Positions 45,688-55,322 are shown, numbered from the stretch's first letter. The stretch is DNA of 64,000 bases from Streptomyces cyaneus (GCF_004028635.1 NZ_RQJW01000004.1:1-64000); one strand, 5' to 3'. Notes: generated by a model not told the origin, from the letters alone. Numbers and translations are program-made.

Positions 45688-46704
45688 TCACGGCCGCAGC
45701 AGCGTCTTGATGGCGCGGCGTTCGTCCATGGCCTTGTAGCCTTCGGCGACCTCGTCCAGGGGCAGGGTGAGGTCGAAGACCTTGCCCGGGTTGATACGGC
45801 CGCTGAAGACGCGCTCGATGAGGTCGGGAAGGTAGGCGCGTACGGGGGCGGGGCCGCCGCGCAGACCGACGTGGGTGAAGAAGAGCTGCTGGCCGTCGAT
45901 CTGCACGTCGTGCGGCATGCCGACGAAGCCGACGTTGCCGCCGGGTCGGGTGGACAGCAGGGCCTGCTGCATCGACTCCTGCGTGCCCACGCACTCCAGC
46001 ACCGAGTCGGCGCCCATACCGTTCGTCAGCTCCTTCACGCGGGCGATGCCTTCCTCGCCGCGCTCGGTGACGATGTCGGTCGCGCCGAACTCCAGGGCCA
46101 GCTTCTGCCGGGAGGCGTGCCGGCTCATGGCGATGATGCGTTCGGCGCCCAGTTCCTTGGCGGCGATGACGCCGGACAGGCCCACCGCGCCGTCTCCCAC
46201 GACGACGGCCGTCGAACCGGCCTTGACCTCGGCCGCCTTGGCGGCGTACCAGCCGGTGCCCATGACGTCGGACAGGGCGAGCAGGCTCGGGATCAGCTCT
46301 TCGGCGGGCTCCTCCGGAATGGTGACCAGGGTGCCGTCGGCGAGGGGGATACGGATGTACTCGGCCTGGCAGCCGTTGGGAAAGTCCCGGTGCAGGCAGT
46401 TGGTCTGGTAGCCGGCCCGGCAATTCGGGCAGGTGTTGTCGGAGGCGATGAAGGAGCCGATGACGAACTGGCCGGGCCTGACGGTCGATACGTCGCTGCC
46501 GATCTCCTCGACGATGCCGACGTACTCGTGGCCGATCGGCTGCGGCTCGTTGACCGGGTTGATACCCCGGTAGCTCCACAGGTCGGAGCCGCACACGCAG
46601 GTGGCGACGGTGCGGATGACCGCGTCCGTGGGTGCCACGATCTTCGGCTCGGGGGCGTTCTCCACCCGGATGTCCCCGGGGCCGTGAATGATGGTTGCTC
46701 GCAT
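45688..46704 (-). CDS. Zinc-dependent alcohol dehydrogenase
   Basis: This is a 338-residue MDR-family enzyme. Catalytic-zinc ligands lie in CVCGSDLW and GHEYVG. The structural-zinc lobe is partly kept (CPNCRAGYQTNC). The nucleotide fold has VVVGDGAVGLSGVIAAKELGA. The substrate is unknown. ATG 46704 is used. Confidence 0.92.
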   Translation of the reverse strand: MRATIIHGPGDIRVENAPEPKIVAPTDAVIRTVATCVCGSDLWSYRGINPVNEPQPIGHEYVGIVEEIGSDVSTVRPGQFVIGSFIASDNTCPNCRAGYQTNCLHRDFPNGCQAEYIRIPLADGTLVTIPEEPAEELIPSLLALSDVMGTGWYAAKAAEVKAGSTAVVVGDGAVGLSGVIAAKELGAERIIAMSRHASRQKLALEFGATDIVTERGEEGIARVKELTNGMGADSVLECVGTQESMQQALLSTRPGGNVGFVGMPHDVQIDGQQLFFTHVGLRGGPAPVRAYLPDLIERVFSGRINPGKVFDLTLPLDEVAEGYKAMDERRAIKTLLRP

Positions 46705-46740
46705 GATGCTTTCCCAGGTCTTGTCAGGTGCGTGGTGGTG

Positions 46741-46972
46741 TCAGGGGCGCGTGCGGGTGCTGACGCGCGGGCCGTGGTACTCGTCGTCCGAGACGTGCTC
46801 GAGCCATGTGGCGTCGTCCGTCTCCCACAGGGCCAGGTGGATCACGAACTGGTCGGGCGCGCCACCGTGCCAGGGAGGGGGCCTCGCCACGGTGGATCAC
46901 GTCGGCGTAGGCGTCGCCGGTGAACCACTCGGCAGGAAGCTTCATGGTCGGGGGCTGCTTCAGCAGTTCCAT
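46741..46972 (-). pseudogene. Cupin gene with an internal deletion
   Basis: The 5' part reads MELLKQPPTMKLPAEWFTGDAYADVIHRGEA (in segments), the normal start of a small cupin. The C-terminal part (WHGGAPDQFVIHLALWE and a proper end at 46741) is in another frame only a few bases on. The central barrel with its metal-binding histidines is deleted. Confidence 0.8.
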
Positions 46973-47071
46973 GGTGTGTCGTTCCCTCGGGGCGGTGCTG
47001 CCGCCGGACGGCGCGGCGGCGGTATGTGGGGGCGAGCCCGCGCTGTGGGGTGCGAGCGGTCGGGAGACGCT

Positions 47072-47404
47072 TCAGCCGGACTGGTCGGCCTTGTCCACGA
47101 TCTCCTTGAGCTGCGTCATCGCGGTCATGGCGTTGGGCCATCCGGCGTAGAAGGCCAAATGAGTGAGGGCCTCGATCAGCTCGTCCTTGGTCACGCCGTT
47201 CTCCAGTGCCTTGCCGAGGTGGAACCCGAGCTGGTCGGTGCGGTACAGGGCGGCGAGGGCGGTGACGGTGACAAGGCTGCGGTCGCGCGGGGACAGCCCC
47301 GGCCGCTCCCAGATGTCCCCGAACAGGACGGTGTCGGTCACCTCCGCGAGCTTGGGGGCGAATTCCTGGATCGCCGGCGGCGCGAACTTCTTCCGTTCGG
47401 GCAT
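47072..47404 (-). CDS. Carboxymuconolactone-decarboxylase-like protein
   Basis: The protein has 110 residues. GDIWERPGLSPRDRSLVTVTALAAL and LGFHLGKALENGVTKDELIEALTHLAFYAGWPNAM (in segments) match the CMD family. There is no CxxC, so it is not an AhpD-type peroxidase. It is complete and lies between two broken genes of the same orientation. Confidence 0.9.
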   Translation of the reverse strand: MPERKKFAPPAIQEFAPKLAEVTDTVLFGDIWERPGLSPRDRSLVTVTALAALYRTDQLGFHLGKALENGVTKDELIEALTHLAFYAGWPNAMTAMTQLKEIVDKADQSG

Positions 47405-47435
47405 GGGGTGGTGCTCCTAGCGTGTGTTCAGGGAT

Positions 47436-48181
47436 TCAGGCCGCCCGGCCTTCGGCCGGGGGCTGGTTCAGGTGGTCACCGAAGAACGAGGTGAGCTTGG
47501 CGAGAGCGGGGGAGACGTATGCGTTCCTGTCGTACAGGTCGAAGTGGGGCGCACCGTCGACCCAGAACAACCCCTTCGGCTCCTCGGCCCGTTCGACGGC
47601 CGTCCGGCTGAAGCAGGCCGTGGCGGCCTCGCTGCCCGCGACCATCAGCAGCGGACGCGGAGCGAGGCTCTCGATCCCGGCGAAGGAGTCGTACTGGGCG
47701 CTCTGGTCGACGCTGCGCAACACCCATGCGTTCTCGGACCGTGGATGCGCGCCGCGCGCAGTGCGGTAGTACTCGTGACCCTGACGGAGAGGGGACGGCG
47801 TCGTCTCGTCGACCTCCGCGGGCACGATGTGTTCGAGGAGAGCGGGCTCGCCCAAGGCCTCCTCCGTGCGCAGTCGGCCGGCGCGGACGACGAGATCGCG
47901 GAAGACCGCCGGGTCCTGACCGCCGCCGAGCCCGTCGCGCAACAGGCTGCCGATGTCGGCGGCGCTGACGGTGCCAATGGCCCTGATGCGGTGTGAGTGC
48001 TCAGGTAGCTGACGGCGCTTTTGATGTCCTCGGCTCGCTGGAAGGGGTCCTCCAGGGAGTGGGGTTCGCCCTCACTCTCCCCCTGATGGGCGGCGTCGAA
48101 GGCCAGGGCGGCGAAGCCGTGCTCGGCCAGTCGCCGGGCCAGCGTCAGGCCATTGCTGAGGAACGTGACATCCGTCTGCAC
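47436..48181 (-). pseudogene. YcjY-type alpha/beta hydrolase with two internal deletions
   Basis: The N-terminal part (VQTDVTFLSNGLTLA) jumps directly to RRLAEHGFAALAFDAAHQGES, losing about 30 residues with the oxyanion segment. After SYLSTHT the frame breaks and resumes at IGTVSAADIGSLLRDGLGGGQD, losing the nucleophile-elbow region. The C terminus (PRPLLMVAGSEA, VDGAPHFDLYDRN) is normal. Either true decay or assembly collapse could explain this. Confidence 0.8.
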
Positions 48182-48387
48182 GTCTCTTCTCGCCTCCTCC
48201 GCCTGCCGCAAGGAAATACGGAATATCGATGGCATTAGGAAAACAATCCCCATCCGGGGGTTGGCGACCCGCCCGTTCGGTGAATGCCTTCCGTTGGCCG
48301 CCCCTGGTCGCCAGCCACGTCATGGACCCTGCCACCATCGCGCGAACCCGCAAAGGGGAGAATTCCACCCTGGGATTTACTTATCCA

Positions 48388-48408
48388 GGGGAGAAATCCT
48401 TACCCCCC
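48388..48408. promoter_or_regulatory. GGGGA..TTACCCC palindrome, candidate XRE operator
   Basis: An imperfect palindrome (GGGGAGAAAT / CCTTACCCCCC) lies between the divergent broken hydrolase and broken XRE genes, 33 bases before the XRE start. It resembles the sites at 49022, 49054 and 60955. Confidence 0.55.
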
Positions 48409-48440
48409 TGCGAGGGCTGAGCGGTGCGAGACTGGCCGTC

Positions 48441-48576
48441 ATGACCAGCGACGCGTATCCGAACAAGCTGGGAGAATTCCTCAAGGCGCGGAGGGCCGAG
48501 TTGAGCCCGCGCACCGTCGGCTTGCGTGTCGACATCGGAGCTCGCCACTCTCGTCCGGGTCCTGCACCTCGACGAG
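48441..48576 (+). pseudogene. XRE regulator fragment
   Basis: The start (NKLGEFLKARRAELSPRTVGL) matches the intact XRE regulator near 58.9 kb. After about 32 codons the helix-turn-helix is lost, and a piece in another frame (ELATLVRVLHLDEG) ends at a junction with the oxidoreductase fragment. The rest is absent. Confidence 0.75.
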
Positions 48577-48951
48577 GGACGCTGCCTGCGCGTCGGTCGT
48601 TCCGAATGGAGCGCGGACGACCGACTCCGCCGGCACCACGACCTGCTCGGCGTACGCGCCGTGCGAGCCGTTGGGCAGCACGATCGCCATCACGTGGTCA
48701 CCGACCCGCACATTCGTGTCGACACCCGGGCCTATCTGGTCCACGACGCCTGCGGCTTCCATGCCGGGAACGAACGGCGGCTGGGCGTCCGGCGGTCCGG
48801 AGGGCCCGCCGCGTTGCAGGGCGTCGACAGCGTTTACGGTCGCGGCGTTCACCCGGATACGCACCTCGCCCGGACCGGCCTCGGGTGCGGGCAGCTCCAG
48901 GACCTGAAGCACCTCCGGCCCGCCGAATTCCGTGAAACCTACAGCCTTCAT
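48577..48951 (-). pseudogene. Quinone oxidoreductase (MDR family), N-terminal fragment
   Basis: MKAVGFTEFGGPEVLQVLEL, GEVRIRVNAATVNAVDALQRGG, GMEAAGVVDQIGPGV and GTTDAQAASL are the first 125 residues of a zeta-crystallin-type oxidoreductase. The nucleotide-binding domain and C terminus are missing, and the frame continues into antisense of the XRE fragment. Confidence 0.8.
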
Positions 48952-49021
48952 CGAATTACCTCAGTGCTTGGCATGCGGTCGTTGAGGTTCCGACATTCGC
49001 CCCTCGTACACGCCGCGAAAA

Positions 49022-49072
49022 GGGGAAGGTTCTTGCCTGGGGTGTGTGTATAGGGGGGAAGGATCTTCCCCC
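49022..49072. promoter_or_regulatory. Two GGGGAAG..CTTCCCC palindromes upstream of the oxidoreductase fragment
   Basis: The site at 49054-49072 is perfect: GGGGGAAG, spacer GAT, CTTCCCCC. The site at 49022-49039 is a degenerate copy (GGGGAAG GTT CTTGCCT). They lie 70-120 bases upstream of the start at 48951, where a repressor or activator would bind. Confidence 0.6.
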
Positions 49073-49119
49073 AGCGGCGTACGACCCCTCAGGCCGCAGA
49101 TGGCACCGGGGTGCAGCGC

Positions 49120-49250
49120 TCAGCGTCGTTCAGCCACTCGATCGATCAGCGAGGTGCGGGCGCGTGCGACCCGTGAGCGCACCGTGCCGATGGGGCAGTC
49201 GCTGACGCCGGCCGCTTCCGCGTAGGGCAGTCCCACCAGCTGCCCTTGCT
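49120..49250 (-). pseudogene. ECF sigma factor, C-terminal region-4 fragment
   Basis: Minus-strand translation gives QLVGLPYAEAAGVSDCPIGT and VRSRVARARTSLIDRVAER, then a stop at 49120-49122. This is the region-4 helix-turn-helix end of an ECF sigma factor. Everything upstream of it is missing. Confidence 0.8.
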
Positions 49251-49308
49251 TTCGGATGTCTGGCCTCTGCCTGCTCGCAGGGGTGAGAAGCCTGCTTCTC
49301 AGGCCGGG

Positions 49309-50802
49309 TCAGGAGCGCCAGTCGGGGTGACCGGGCATGGCGGGGACCTTCTCGGCGTACAGCCAGGAGCGGAGGAACGGGCCGAGGTCGCGGCCGGTGA
49401 CGCGGCCGGCGAGGCGGATGAAGTCGGCGGTGCCGGCGACGCCGTCACGGTGTTCGCGGACCCAGGCGCGCTCGATGCGCTGGAAGTCGGCCTCGCCGAC
49501 CTTCTGCCGCAGGGCGTACAGGGCCAATGCGCCGCCCTCGTAGGCGGTCCAGCCGTAGGGGGCGGTCGCCCGGGGCTTGAAGGCGCTGAGACGGGGCGCC
49601 GCGATCGGGCCCTCCTTGCGGAGCTCGGCGTTGGCCGCCCGATAGGACTCGCGCATGGAGTCCTCGAGGCCGGCCGCGTCGCGTTCCCACAGCCTCTCGT
49701 AGTAGACGGCGTGCCCCTCGCTGAGCCACGTGTCGCTCCAGCGGCGCGGGGAGACGCTGTTGCCGAAGTACTCGTGGGAGATCTCGTGCTCCACGATGGC
49801 GTCCGTGCCGTTGTTCGCGAATGCCTCGGGGGTCAGCTCGTCGATGGACAGGGTGGCCAGGGACTGGGTCTCGAGCGAGCCCCCGGCCGGGGTGGCGTAG
49901 ACGCCGTAGGTGCGCAGCGGGAAGCTCCCCGTGCCCAGATGCCCCTCCAGGAACCGGATCGCCTTGGGGACCGTCTTGTCCAGCTGCGGTTCGATGGCCC
50001 GTGCCTGGTCCTTGGGGAGCGCATAGCGCAGAGTGATGCCGTGCGGGCCCTTCTTGTGGACGACGGTGAAGGGGCCGACGCCGATCTGGAGCAGCTCGGT
50101 GGCGAGCTTCTGACGGCTCTCGAAGCGGCGGGTCGTGTACGCGCCGTCGCGCCGGGTGGCGGTGAGCTCTCCGTTGGCGACGGAGTTCAGCCGTGAGGGC
50201 GCGGTGATGCTGATCGTGGCGGGTGCCTTCTGGGCGGGGTGGTCGGCGAGGGCTGCGATGCGGTGGGCCCCGGACGGCTGGTTGAGGTCCTGGATCCACG
50301 AGCCGTCACGGAACAGACCGACCGCGCCGCCGGCGTCGAGCTTCGACACCTGCTGTGGGTCCAGGACCGGCGCCTGCACACGGACCCGCACGGTGAACCG
50401 CTGCCCGCGGCGCAGCGCCGCGGCCGGGGTCACGCGCAGCTCCTCGCCGGAGCGCGACCAGCGGGCCTTGTGGCCGTTGACCGTGACTTCGCGGACGGTG
50501 GTGCCGGTCAGGTCGAGGTTGAAGCGGGACAGGGCCTGCGAGGCGTGTGCCTGGACGGTGGAAGTGGCGGTGTAGTGCTTCAGGTCGTTGGCGAAGCGCA
50601 GGTCGAGGCCGTAGTGGCGGACGTCGTAGCCGCCGTTGCCGAGTCCGGGGTGCAGACGGTCGCCGAGTCCGGCCGCTCCGGGCCGGGGTGTGTCCGCGGC
50701 GCGCGGCGCGGGGGCCGCATCGGCGGTGGTGCACGCCGTCAGGCCGAGCAGGGTGGCAGCAAGGGCCGCCGCGATCTTGGGAGTCGAGGTGTTCCGTGAC
50801 AT
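49309..50802 (-). CDS. M1 family metallopeptidase, secreted lipoprotein type
   Basis: The protein has 497 residues. The N-terminal signal ends in a lipobox (LTAC, Cys24). The M1 zinc site is complete: HEISH (His339, Glu340, His343) and Glu362 in WLSEGHA, 18 residues later. The aminopeptidase GxMEN motif is altered (GGSLETQS), as in the short bacterial M1 group. It should cut peptides outside the cell membrane. Confidence 0.9.
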   Translation of the reverse strand: MSRNTSTPKIAAALAATLLGLTACTTADAAPAPRAADTPRPGAAGLGDRLHPGLGNGGYDVRHYGLDLRFANDLKHYTATSTVQAHASQALSRFNLDLTGTTVREVTVNGHKARWSRSGEELRVTPAAALRRGQRFTVRVRVQAPVLDPQQVSKLDAGGAVGLFRDGSWIQDLNQPSGAHRIAALADHPAQKAPATISITAPSRLNSVANGELTATRRDGAYTTRRFESRQKLATELLQIGVGPFTVVHKKGPHGITLRYALPKDQARAIEPQLDKTVPKAIRFLEGHLGTGSFPLRTYGVYATPAGGSLETQSLATLSIDELTPEAFANNGTDAIVEHEISHEYFGNSVSPRRWSDTWLSEGHAVYYERLWERDAAGLEDSMRESYRAANAELRKEGPIAAPRLSAFKPRATAPYGWTAYEGGALALYALRQKVGEADFQRIERAWVREHRDGVAGTADFIRLAGRVTGRDLGPFLRSWLYAEKVPAMPGHPDWRS

Positions 50803-51499
50803 GCCTGGAGCCTCGCCCGTCGTGGGCCTGCACCAGATCGGCCAGGCGGCCGATCATCCGCCTCGGCCATCGGCCGCGAGGCCGAGAAACGGTCGCTGCG
50901 GAGGTGCCTACTGAGGAACTCCGGATTGGAGCCTCAGCGGGCGAAGACCGGTATTGGGCGGCCAGGGCCCCCGTGGACGGCGGTGCCGACGAGGACGCTC
51001 AGCAGCGCATTGCGGCGCCACAGGTGCAGTCCCGTGGTGACGGCCACGCCGGCAAGCGGGGCGGGGGCGGGAAAGGGCAGGGCGCGCGGATCGGGCAGGC
51101 CCGGCTTGCGGGCCAGGCGGCTTGTCGGGTGGGCGTGTCCACGGCGGCTGCGTGGGCGCCCCGGCGCTGCGCGGGCGCACAAGCCGGGGCCTTTGGGAGA
51201 CGAGACCTTCCCCCGCCGGCGCGCCGCCGACGGTACTACCGCCTGGTCGCGGCAGACCAGGGAGGTGCTGCGGCTGGGAGCACGAATCGTTCGTGGGCCC
51301 GGCCGCCGAAGCGAACAACTGACGGCTTCCCCTCATCGGCGCTGACCAGGGCCCCGGAATCTGGAAGGTCCTCCGAGGAGGCGAACACGGCAGGTGTCGG
51401 CTGCGGTCGCTACGCGCTCGGGGTCGGGGTCACTCACGCCGGCCGGTGGTGCAGCGGGTCGAGATCCGCGACCTGAGGTCCCGCACCTGTTCCCCTGGC
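50803..51499 (-). pseudogene. Gap with a remnant of an AzlD-type transporter gene
   Basis: In the 697-base gap the only recognisable coding trace is on the minus strand at about 50934-51110. GVAVTTGLHLWRRNALLSVLVGTAVH matches the C-terminal helix of AzlD, the small subunit of branched-chain amino-acid exporters (shown in part). No AzlC partner or start is found. The rest of the gap shows nothing. Confidence 0.5.
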
Positions 51500-52510
51500 T
51501 CAGGACGTAATGGCCGTGCCCAGGAGGGCAAGCAGAGCGCAGAGGCCGAGGTTGGCCTTCTTGTGGTGGAGGAAGATCGCGGCGAACTCGCGGATGGTCG
51601 CGCTGGGCCAGAAGTAGGCGGCGGTGGGTGAGCCGATGACCTGGCCGTTCACGCCGGTGCGGCGGGCCGTGAGGGCGGCGCGGAAGACGTGGAAGTTGTT
51701 GGTCACGACGACGCACCGGTGATCCGGCTTGCGCTCCTGCATGATCGCCCTGCTGAAGCGCAGGTTCTCCTCCGTGGTGCGCGAGCGGTCCTCCCGTAGG
51801 ACATGGTCCCCGGGGACGCCGCGTGTGGCGAGGTGGTCGGCCATCGCGTGGGCCTCGGGCAGGTCCTCGTCGGGGCCCTGGCCGCCGGAGGTGATCAGCA
51901 CGGGCGGCGTGCCTCGCGCAGCCTGCTGCTCGTAGACCGCACGTGCCCGCTCCAGCCTGCTCGCCAGCAGAGGCGGCACCCGTGAGCCGCCGATCAGTCC
52001 GGAGCCGAGGATGACGACGAAATCCACATCCTGCCGGAACGCCAACCGCCCGTAGAGGAAGGCGTAGACGAGGAACGAGAGGAAGAGGAACGAGACGTAG
52101 CCGGCCACCAGGATCGCCGCGCCCGCCATGTGCCACAGGGGCGTCGAGTCGGTGTCGTAGGCGGTCAGGGCGAGCGCGACGCAGCCGAGGATGCCCAGCC
52201 CCGCCAGGCCCGAGAGCAGGTTGGCGGGGCGTAGGCCCTCCTTGCGAACCATCTGCACACCGTTCGCGATCAGGAAGAACGCCAGGACGATGACCCCCAG
52301 GGCGAGGAGCAGGACGGTGAGGGTCACCGCCGCGACGAGCGGCCCGGGCGCGCTCCCGTCGGCCACCTGGGCGAGCAGCGCCACGGTCAGCAGGACGAGG
52401 GCCAGGCCGAGGAGGACGGCGTTGCTGAAGCGCCGGGGATCGCGCCGCAGCCGGGCGAGGAAGAGGAGGAAGGACACTCCGGCGGGGATGGTGAGCACGA
52501 GGGACGCCAT
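51500..52510 (-). CDS. YdcF/ElyC-like (DUF218) membrane protein
   Basis: The protein has 336 residues. Five or so N-terminal membrane helices precede a DUF218 domain with VDFVVILGSGLIGG, SRLERARAVYEQQ, ITSGGQGPDEDLPEA and CVVVTNNFHVFRAALTAR. Family members are linked to envelope polysaccharide metabolism. A last hydrophobic segment is at the C terminus. Confidence 0.85.
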   Translation of the reverse strand: MASLVLTIPAGVSFLLFLARLRRDPRRFSNAVLLGLALVLLTVALLAQVADGSAPGPLVAAVTLTVLLLALGVIVLAFFLIANGVQMVRKEGLRPANLLSGLAGLGILGCVALALTAYDTDSTPLWHMAGAAILVAGYVSFLFLSFLVYAFLYGRLAFRQDVDFVVILGSGLIGGSRVPPLLASRLERARAVYEQQAARGTPPVLITSGGQGPDEDLPEAHAMADHLATRGVPGDHVLREDRSRTTEENLRFSRAIMQERKPDHRCVVVTNNFHVFRAALTARRTGVNGQVIGSPTAAYFWPSATIREFAAIFLHHKKANLGLCALLALLGTAITS

Positions 52511-52584
52511 GGGTTCGTCTCAACTTCGATGGTCGATGGGGTGGTTGACGAGGCGCCCGGTTCAGGCGCCCCGTCGGTGGCCGG

Positions 52585-54594
52585 TCACTCAGGGCTCGGG
52601 CCCGCCCGTTCCGTGACCGCCCGCAGCAGGGGTCGGCTGAGCGCGCTCGCTCCCATCAGTCCCGCGATGCCGAGGCCGAAGCACACGGCGAGCAGGGCGA
52701 TGCCTCCGGCGTCGAGGGAGGAGGATCCGCCGGCCAGGGTGAGCGGGGCGGCGCAGAAGATGCCGGTGAGGACGGAACCGCCGGCCAGTACGGCCACCGG
52801 GATGAGGGTTTCCTTGCGGCGGGCCGCGTCCAGGACCCGCAGCGGGGTGCCGGCGAGCCGCAGCAGGCCGTAGGTGCGGCGGCGGTCCAGGACCGAGGAG
52901 GCCGCGGTGATCCCGGCCGAGGCGATGGCGGTGAGGAACGTGACGCCGAGGACGACCCGGGTGGCGGTGGTGAAGTCCTGGGCGAACAGCTTGCCGGACC
53001 AGTCGATGTCGGTGCCCGCGACCGGGTACTGGCCGGGCACGAGCGAGGCCAGCGCGGTACGGGCGCGCTCCAGGTTCTCGGTGCCGCCGGGCACGGTGGC
53101 GGTGACCTGGACGCTGTTCTCGCCGCCGCCGATGGCGACCCAGTCGGTGTCGCTGCCGACGGTTGCGGTGATCCCGGCGTGCTCCAGGCGTTCCCGCGCC
53201 TTGTGCTGGACGACGGCTTCCCGGCTCTTGGGAACGGCCACGGCGAGGGTGTCGGGGCTGCCCCACGGGGAGCTGCCGACGAAGCCGAAGAGCGCGAAGA
53301 ACCCGGCCACGAATCCGGCGAGGGCAAGCCCGGAGACCGTACGCCAGGCGCCCTTGGGGTCGTCCAGCAGGCGGCGGCCCGCCAGCAGGGTCGCCGCCTG
53401 CCGGGCCCTGGCGCTGATGATCCGGCCGAGGACGCCGACCACCCATGGGCCGATCACGGACAGGGCGAGGAAGACGACGGCGAAGAATGCCAGGACCCCG
53501 TTGATGTCGCTCTTCTTGTCCGCGGTGAACTGCGCGTAGCCGAGGATCACCGCGACGAAGACCAGGGCGCGCACAGCGCTCATCCGGGCCGGCCGTGAGC
53601 GGCGCGCCACACCCAGCGGGCCGACCACGACCTGGCGCAGCCCGATGAGCGCGCTGCCGATCACCATGGCGACGATTCCGGCGAGTACGGCGAGCAGGAC
53701 CGGGAGTCCCACCCACAGGTCGGCGGCGTACCAGGAGCCGCCCGCCACGGACACCCGAGCGGCGGCCGGCAACAACAGCGCGTAGCCCGCGGCGCCCAGC
53801 AGAGCCCCCGCCGCGCCGGTGAGGGCCGCCTCGGCGGCGGTCATCCCGGCGATCCGGCCGGGGGTGGCGCCGATCAGCCGCAGCGCGGCCAACCGCTCGT
53901 CGCGGCGGGAGACCGACAAGCGGGCGGAGGAGGCCCCCAGAACCAGCAGCGGTACGACGACGAGGATGGTGGCGACCTTCATGAGAGCGACGTAGCCCTC
54001 GCCGATGCCATCCGCCACGGGCTTCCCGGTGAAGTCGGCGACCCGGGTGGGGGTGATGGTGTCGCCGGGGCGGCGTGGGTCGTCCTCGCGTGGGGCGGTG
54101 ACGGCGGCGGCGGTCGGCTTGTGGCCGACGACGGCGACGAGTTCCCCGGGATGCGCCAGTGCGGCGCGGCCGAGCCGGCCGGCCGGGGTGCCGGGGACCG
54201 GGTGCCGGTCGGCGGGCAGTCGGCCGAGCAGGTCGGCGAGGGCCGGCGAGACCCACACTTCCCCCGGCTCGGGGAAGTGGGTCATGCCGGGCGGGGCCGG
54301 AGCCTTCTCGCCGGGCAGCTGCGCCACGTCCACGACGGTGACGGGGGTGCCACCGCTGAAGGTGGTGCCGACCGCCTCCACGGCGACCGGGGCCGCCGAC
54401 TTGACGGGGTTGCGCCAGTCGATGCGGTCGGCGCGCTGCTGGAAGCCGAGGTTGCCGGCTACGCAGACGAGAAGCAGCGCGGTACTGATGGCGACCGCGG
54501 CGACGGCCAGACCGGTGGCGAGCAGCCCGGTCCGGCCTCCGGCGCGGGTCAGCCGCCAGGTCAGGGTCCAGGTGGTGCGGTCCAGGGCCTTCAT
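52585..54594 (-). CDS. ABC transporter permease with two FtsX-like modules
   Basis: The protein has 669 residues. One N-terminal helix, a large external segment, and then two sets of membrane helices with MacB/FtsX-like loops (RDERLAALRLIGATPGRIAGM and RRRTYGLLRLAGTPLRVLDAARR) form the permease. ATG 54594 overlaps the ATPase stop (ATGA). It may export or extract a toxic peptide, as BceAB-like systems do; this is inferred from the two-component neighbours. Confidence 0.88.
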   Translation of the reverse strand: MKALDRTTWTLTWRLTRAGGRTGLLATGLAVAAVAISTALLLVCVAGNLGFQQRADRIDWRNPVKSAAPVAVEAVGTTFSGGTPVTVVDVAQLPGEKAPAPPGMTHFPEPGEVWVSPALADLLGRLPADRHPVPGTPAGRLGRAALAHPGELVAVVGHKPTAAAVTAPREDDPRRPGDTITPTRVADFTGKPVADGIGEGYVALMKVATILVVVPLLVLGASSARLSVSRRDERLAALRLIGATPGRIAGMTAAEAALTGAAGALLGAAGYALLLPAAARVSVAGGSWYAADLWVGLPVLLAVLAGIVAMVIGSALIGLRQVVVGPLGVARRSRPARMSAVRALVFVAVILGYAQFTADKKSDINGVLAFFAVVFLALSVIGPWVVGVLGRIISARARQAATLLAGRRLLDDPKGAWRTVSGLALAGFVAGFFALFGFVGSSPWGSPDTLAVAVPKSREAVVQHKARERLEHAGITATVGSDTDWVAIGGGENSVQVTATVPGGTENLERARTALASLVPGQYPVAGTDIDWSGKLFAQDFTTATRVVLGVTFLTAIASAGITAASSVLDRRRTYGLLRLAGTPLRVLDAARRKETLIPVAVLAGGSVLTGIFCAAPLTLAGGSSSLDAGGIALLAVCFGLGIAGLMGASALSRPLLRAVTERAGPSPE

Positions 54595-55322
54595 CGGTCG
54601 TACCTCGCACCGCGAGCCGTGTGGGGCGTCCGGTCGTGCTCGGTCAGGTGGCCGTCGCGGACGCGGACGGTGCGGTCGCACCAGCGCGCCACCTGCTCGT
54701 CGTGGGTGACCACGACGAGCGCGGCGCCCTGCTTGCGGGTGATGTCGACCAGCAGGTCGATGACCTCCATGCCGGTGATCTGGTCCAGGGCGCCCGTGGG
54801 CTCGTCGGCGAAGATCACCTGAGGGCTGCCGACCAGCGCGCGGGCGATGGCCACCCGCTGCGCCTGACCGCCGGACAGCTCCCCGGGCCGCCGCTCCTCC
54901 TTGCCCGCGAGGCCCAGCACCGGGAACCACTCCCGTGCCTTGTGGACCGCCCGGCGGCGCGGCATGCCGCCGAGCATCAGCGGCAGCGCCACGTTCTCGT
55001 CGGCGGGCAGTTCCGGCAGCAGCTGGCCGGACTGGAAGACGAAGCCGAAGCGGGTGCGGCGCAGTTCGCTGCGGTGCGGTTCACTCAGGTGGTCCACGCG
55101 TTCCCCGGCCAGGAGCACCTGGCCCTCGTCGGGCCGTTCGATGCCGGCCAGGCAGTGCAGGAGGGTGGACTTGCCCGACCCGGACGGGCCCATGACCGCC
55201 AGCGACTCGCCCGCCCAGACGGACACGTCGACGCCGGCCAGCGCGCGGGTCAGGCCGAAGGACTTCATCAGGCCGGTCCCCGCCAGGACGGGGGAGGCGG
55301 CAGCCGTACCGTACGAGCTCAT
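54591..55322 (-). CDS. ABC transporter ATP-binding protein (MacB/LolD type)
   Basis: The protein has 243 residues with Walker A GPSGSGKST, the Q-loop FVFQSGQLL, signature LSGGQAQRVAIARAL, Walker B VIFADEPTGALD and the H-loop VVTHDEQ. ATG 55322 overlaps the stop of a 31-codon frame upstream. It is the ATPase for the permease encoded next. Confidence 0.93.
   Translation of the reverse strand: MSSYGTAAASPVLAGTGLMKSFGLTRALAGVDVSVWAGESLAVMGPSGSGKSTLLHCLAGIERPDEGQVLLAGERVDHLSEPHRSELRRTRFGFVFQSGQLLPELPADENVALPLMLGGMPRRRAVHKAREWFPVLGLAGKEERRPGELSGGQAQRVAIARALVGSPQVIFADEPTGALDQITGMEVIDLLVDITRKQGAALVVVTHDEQVARWCDRTVRVRDGHLTEHDRTPHTARGARYDR

Noticed and set aside
46920..47494. Plus-strand frames over the CMD-like gene
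   Set aside because: They are antisense to a well-conserved small protein and have no motif.
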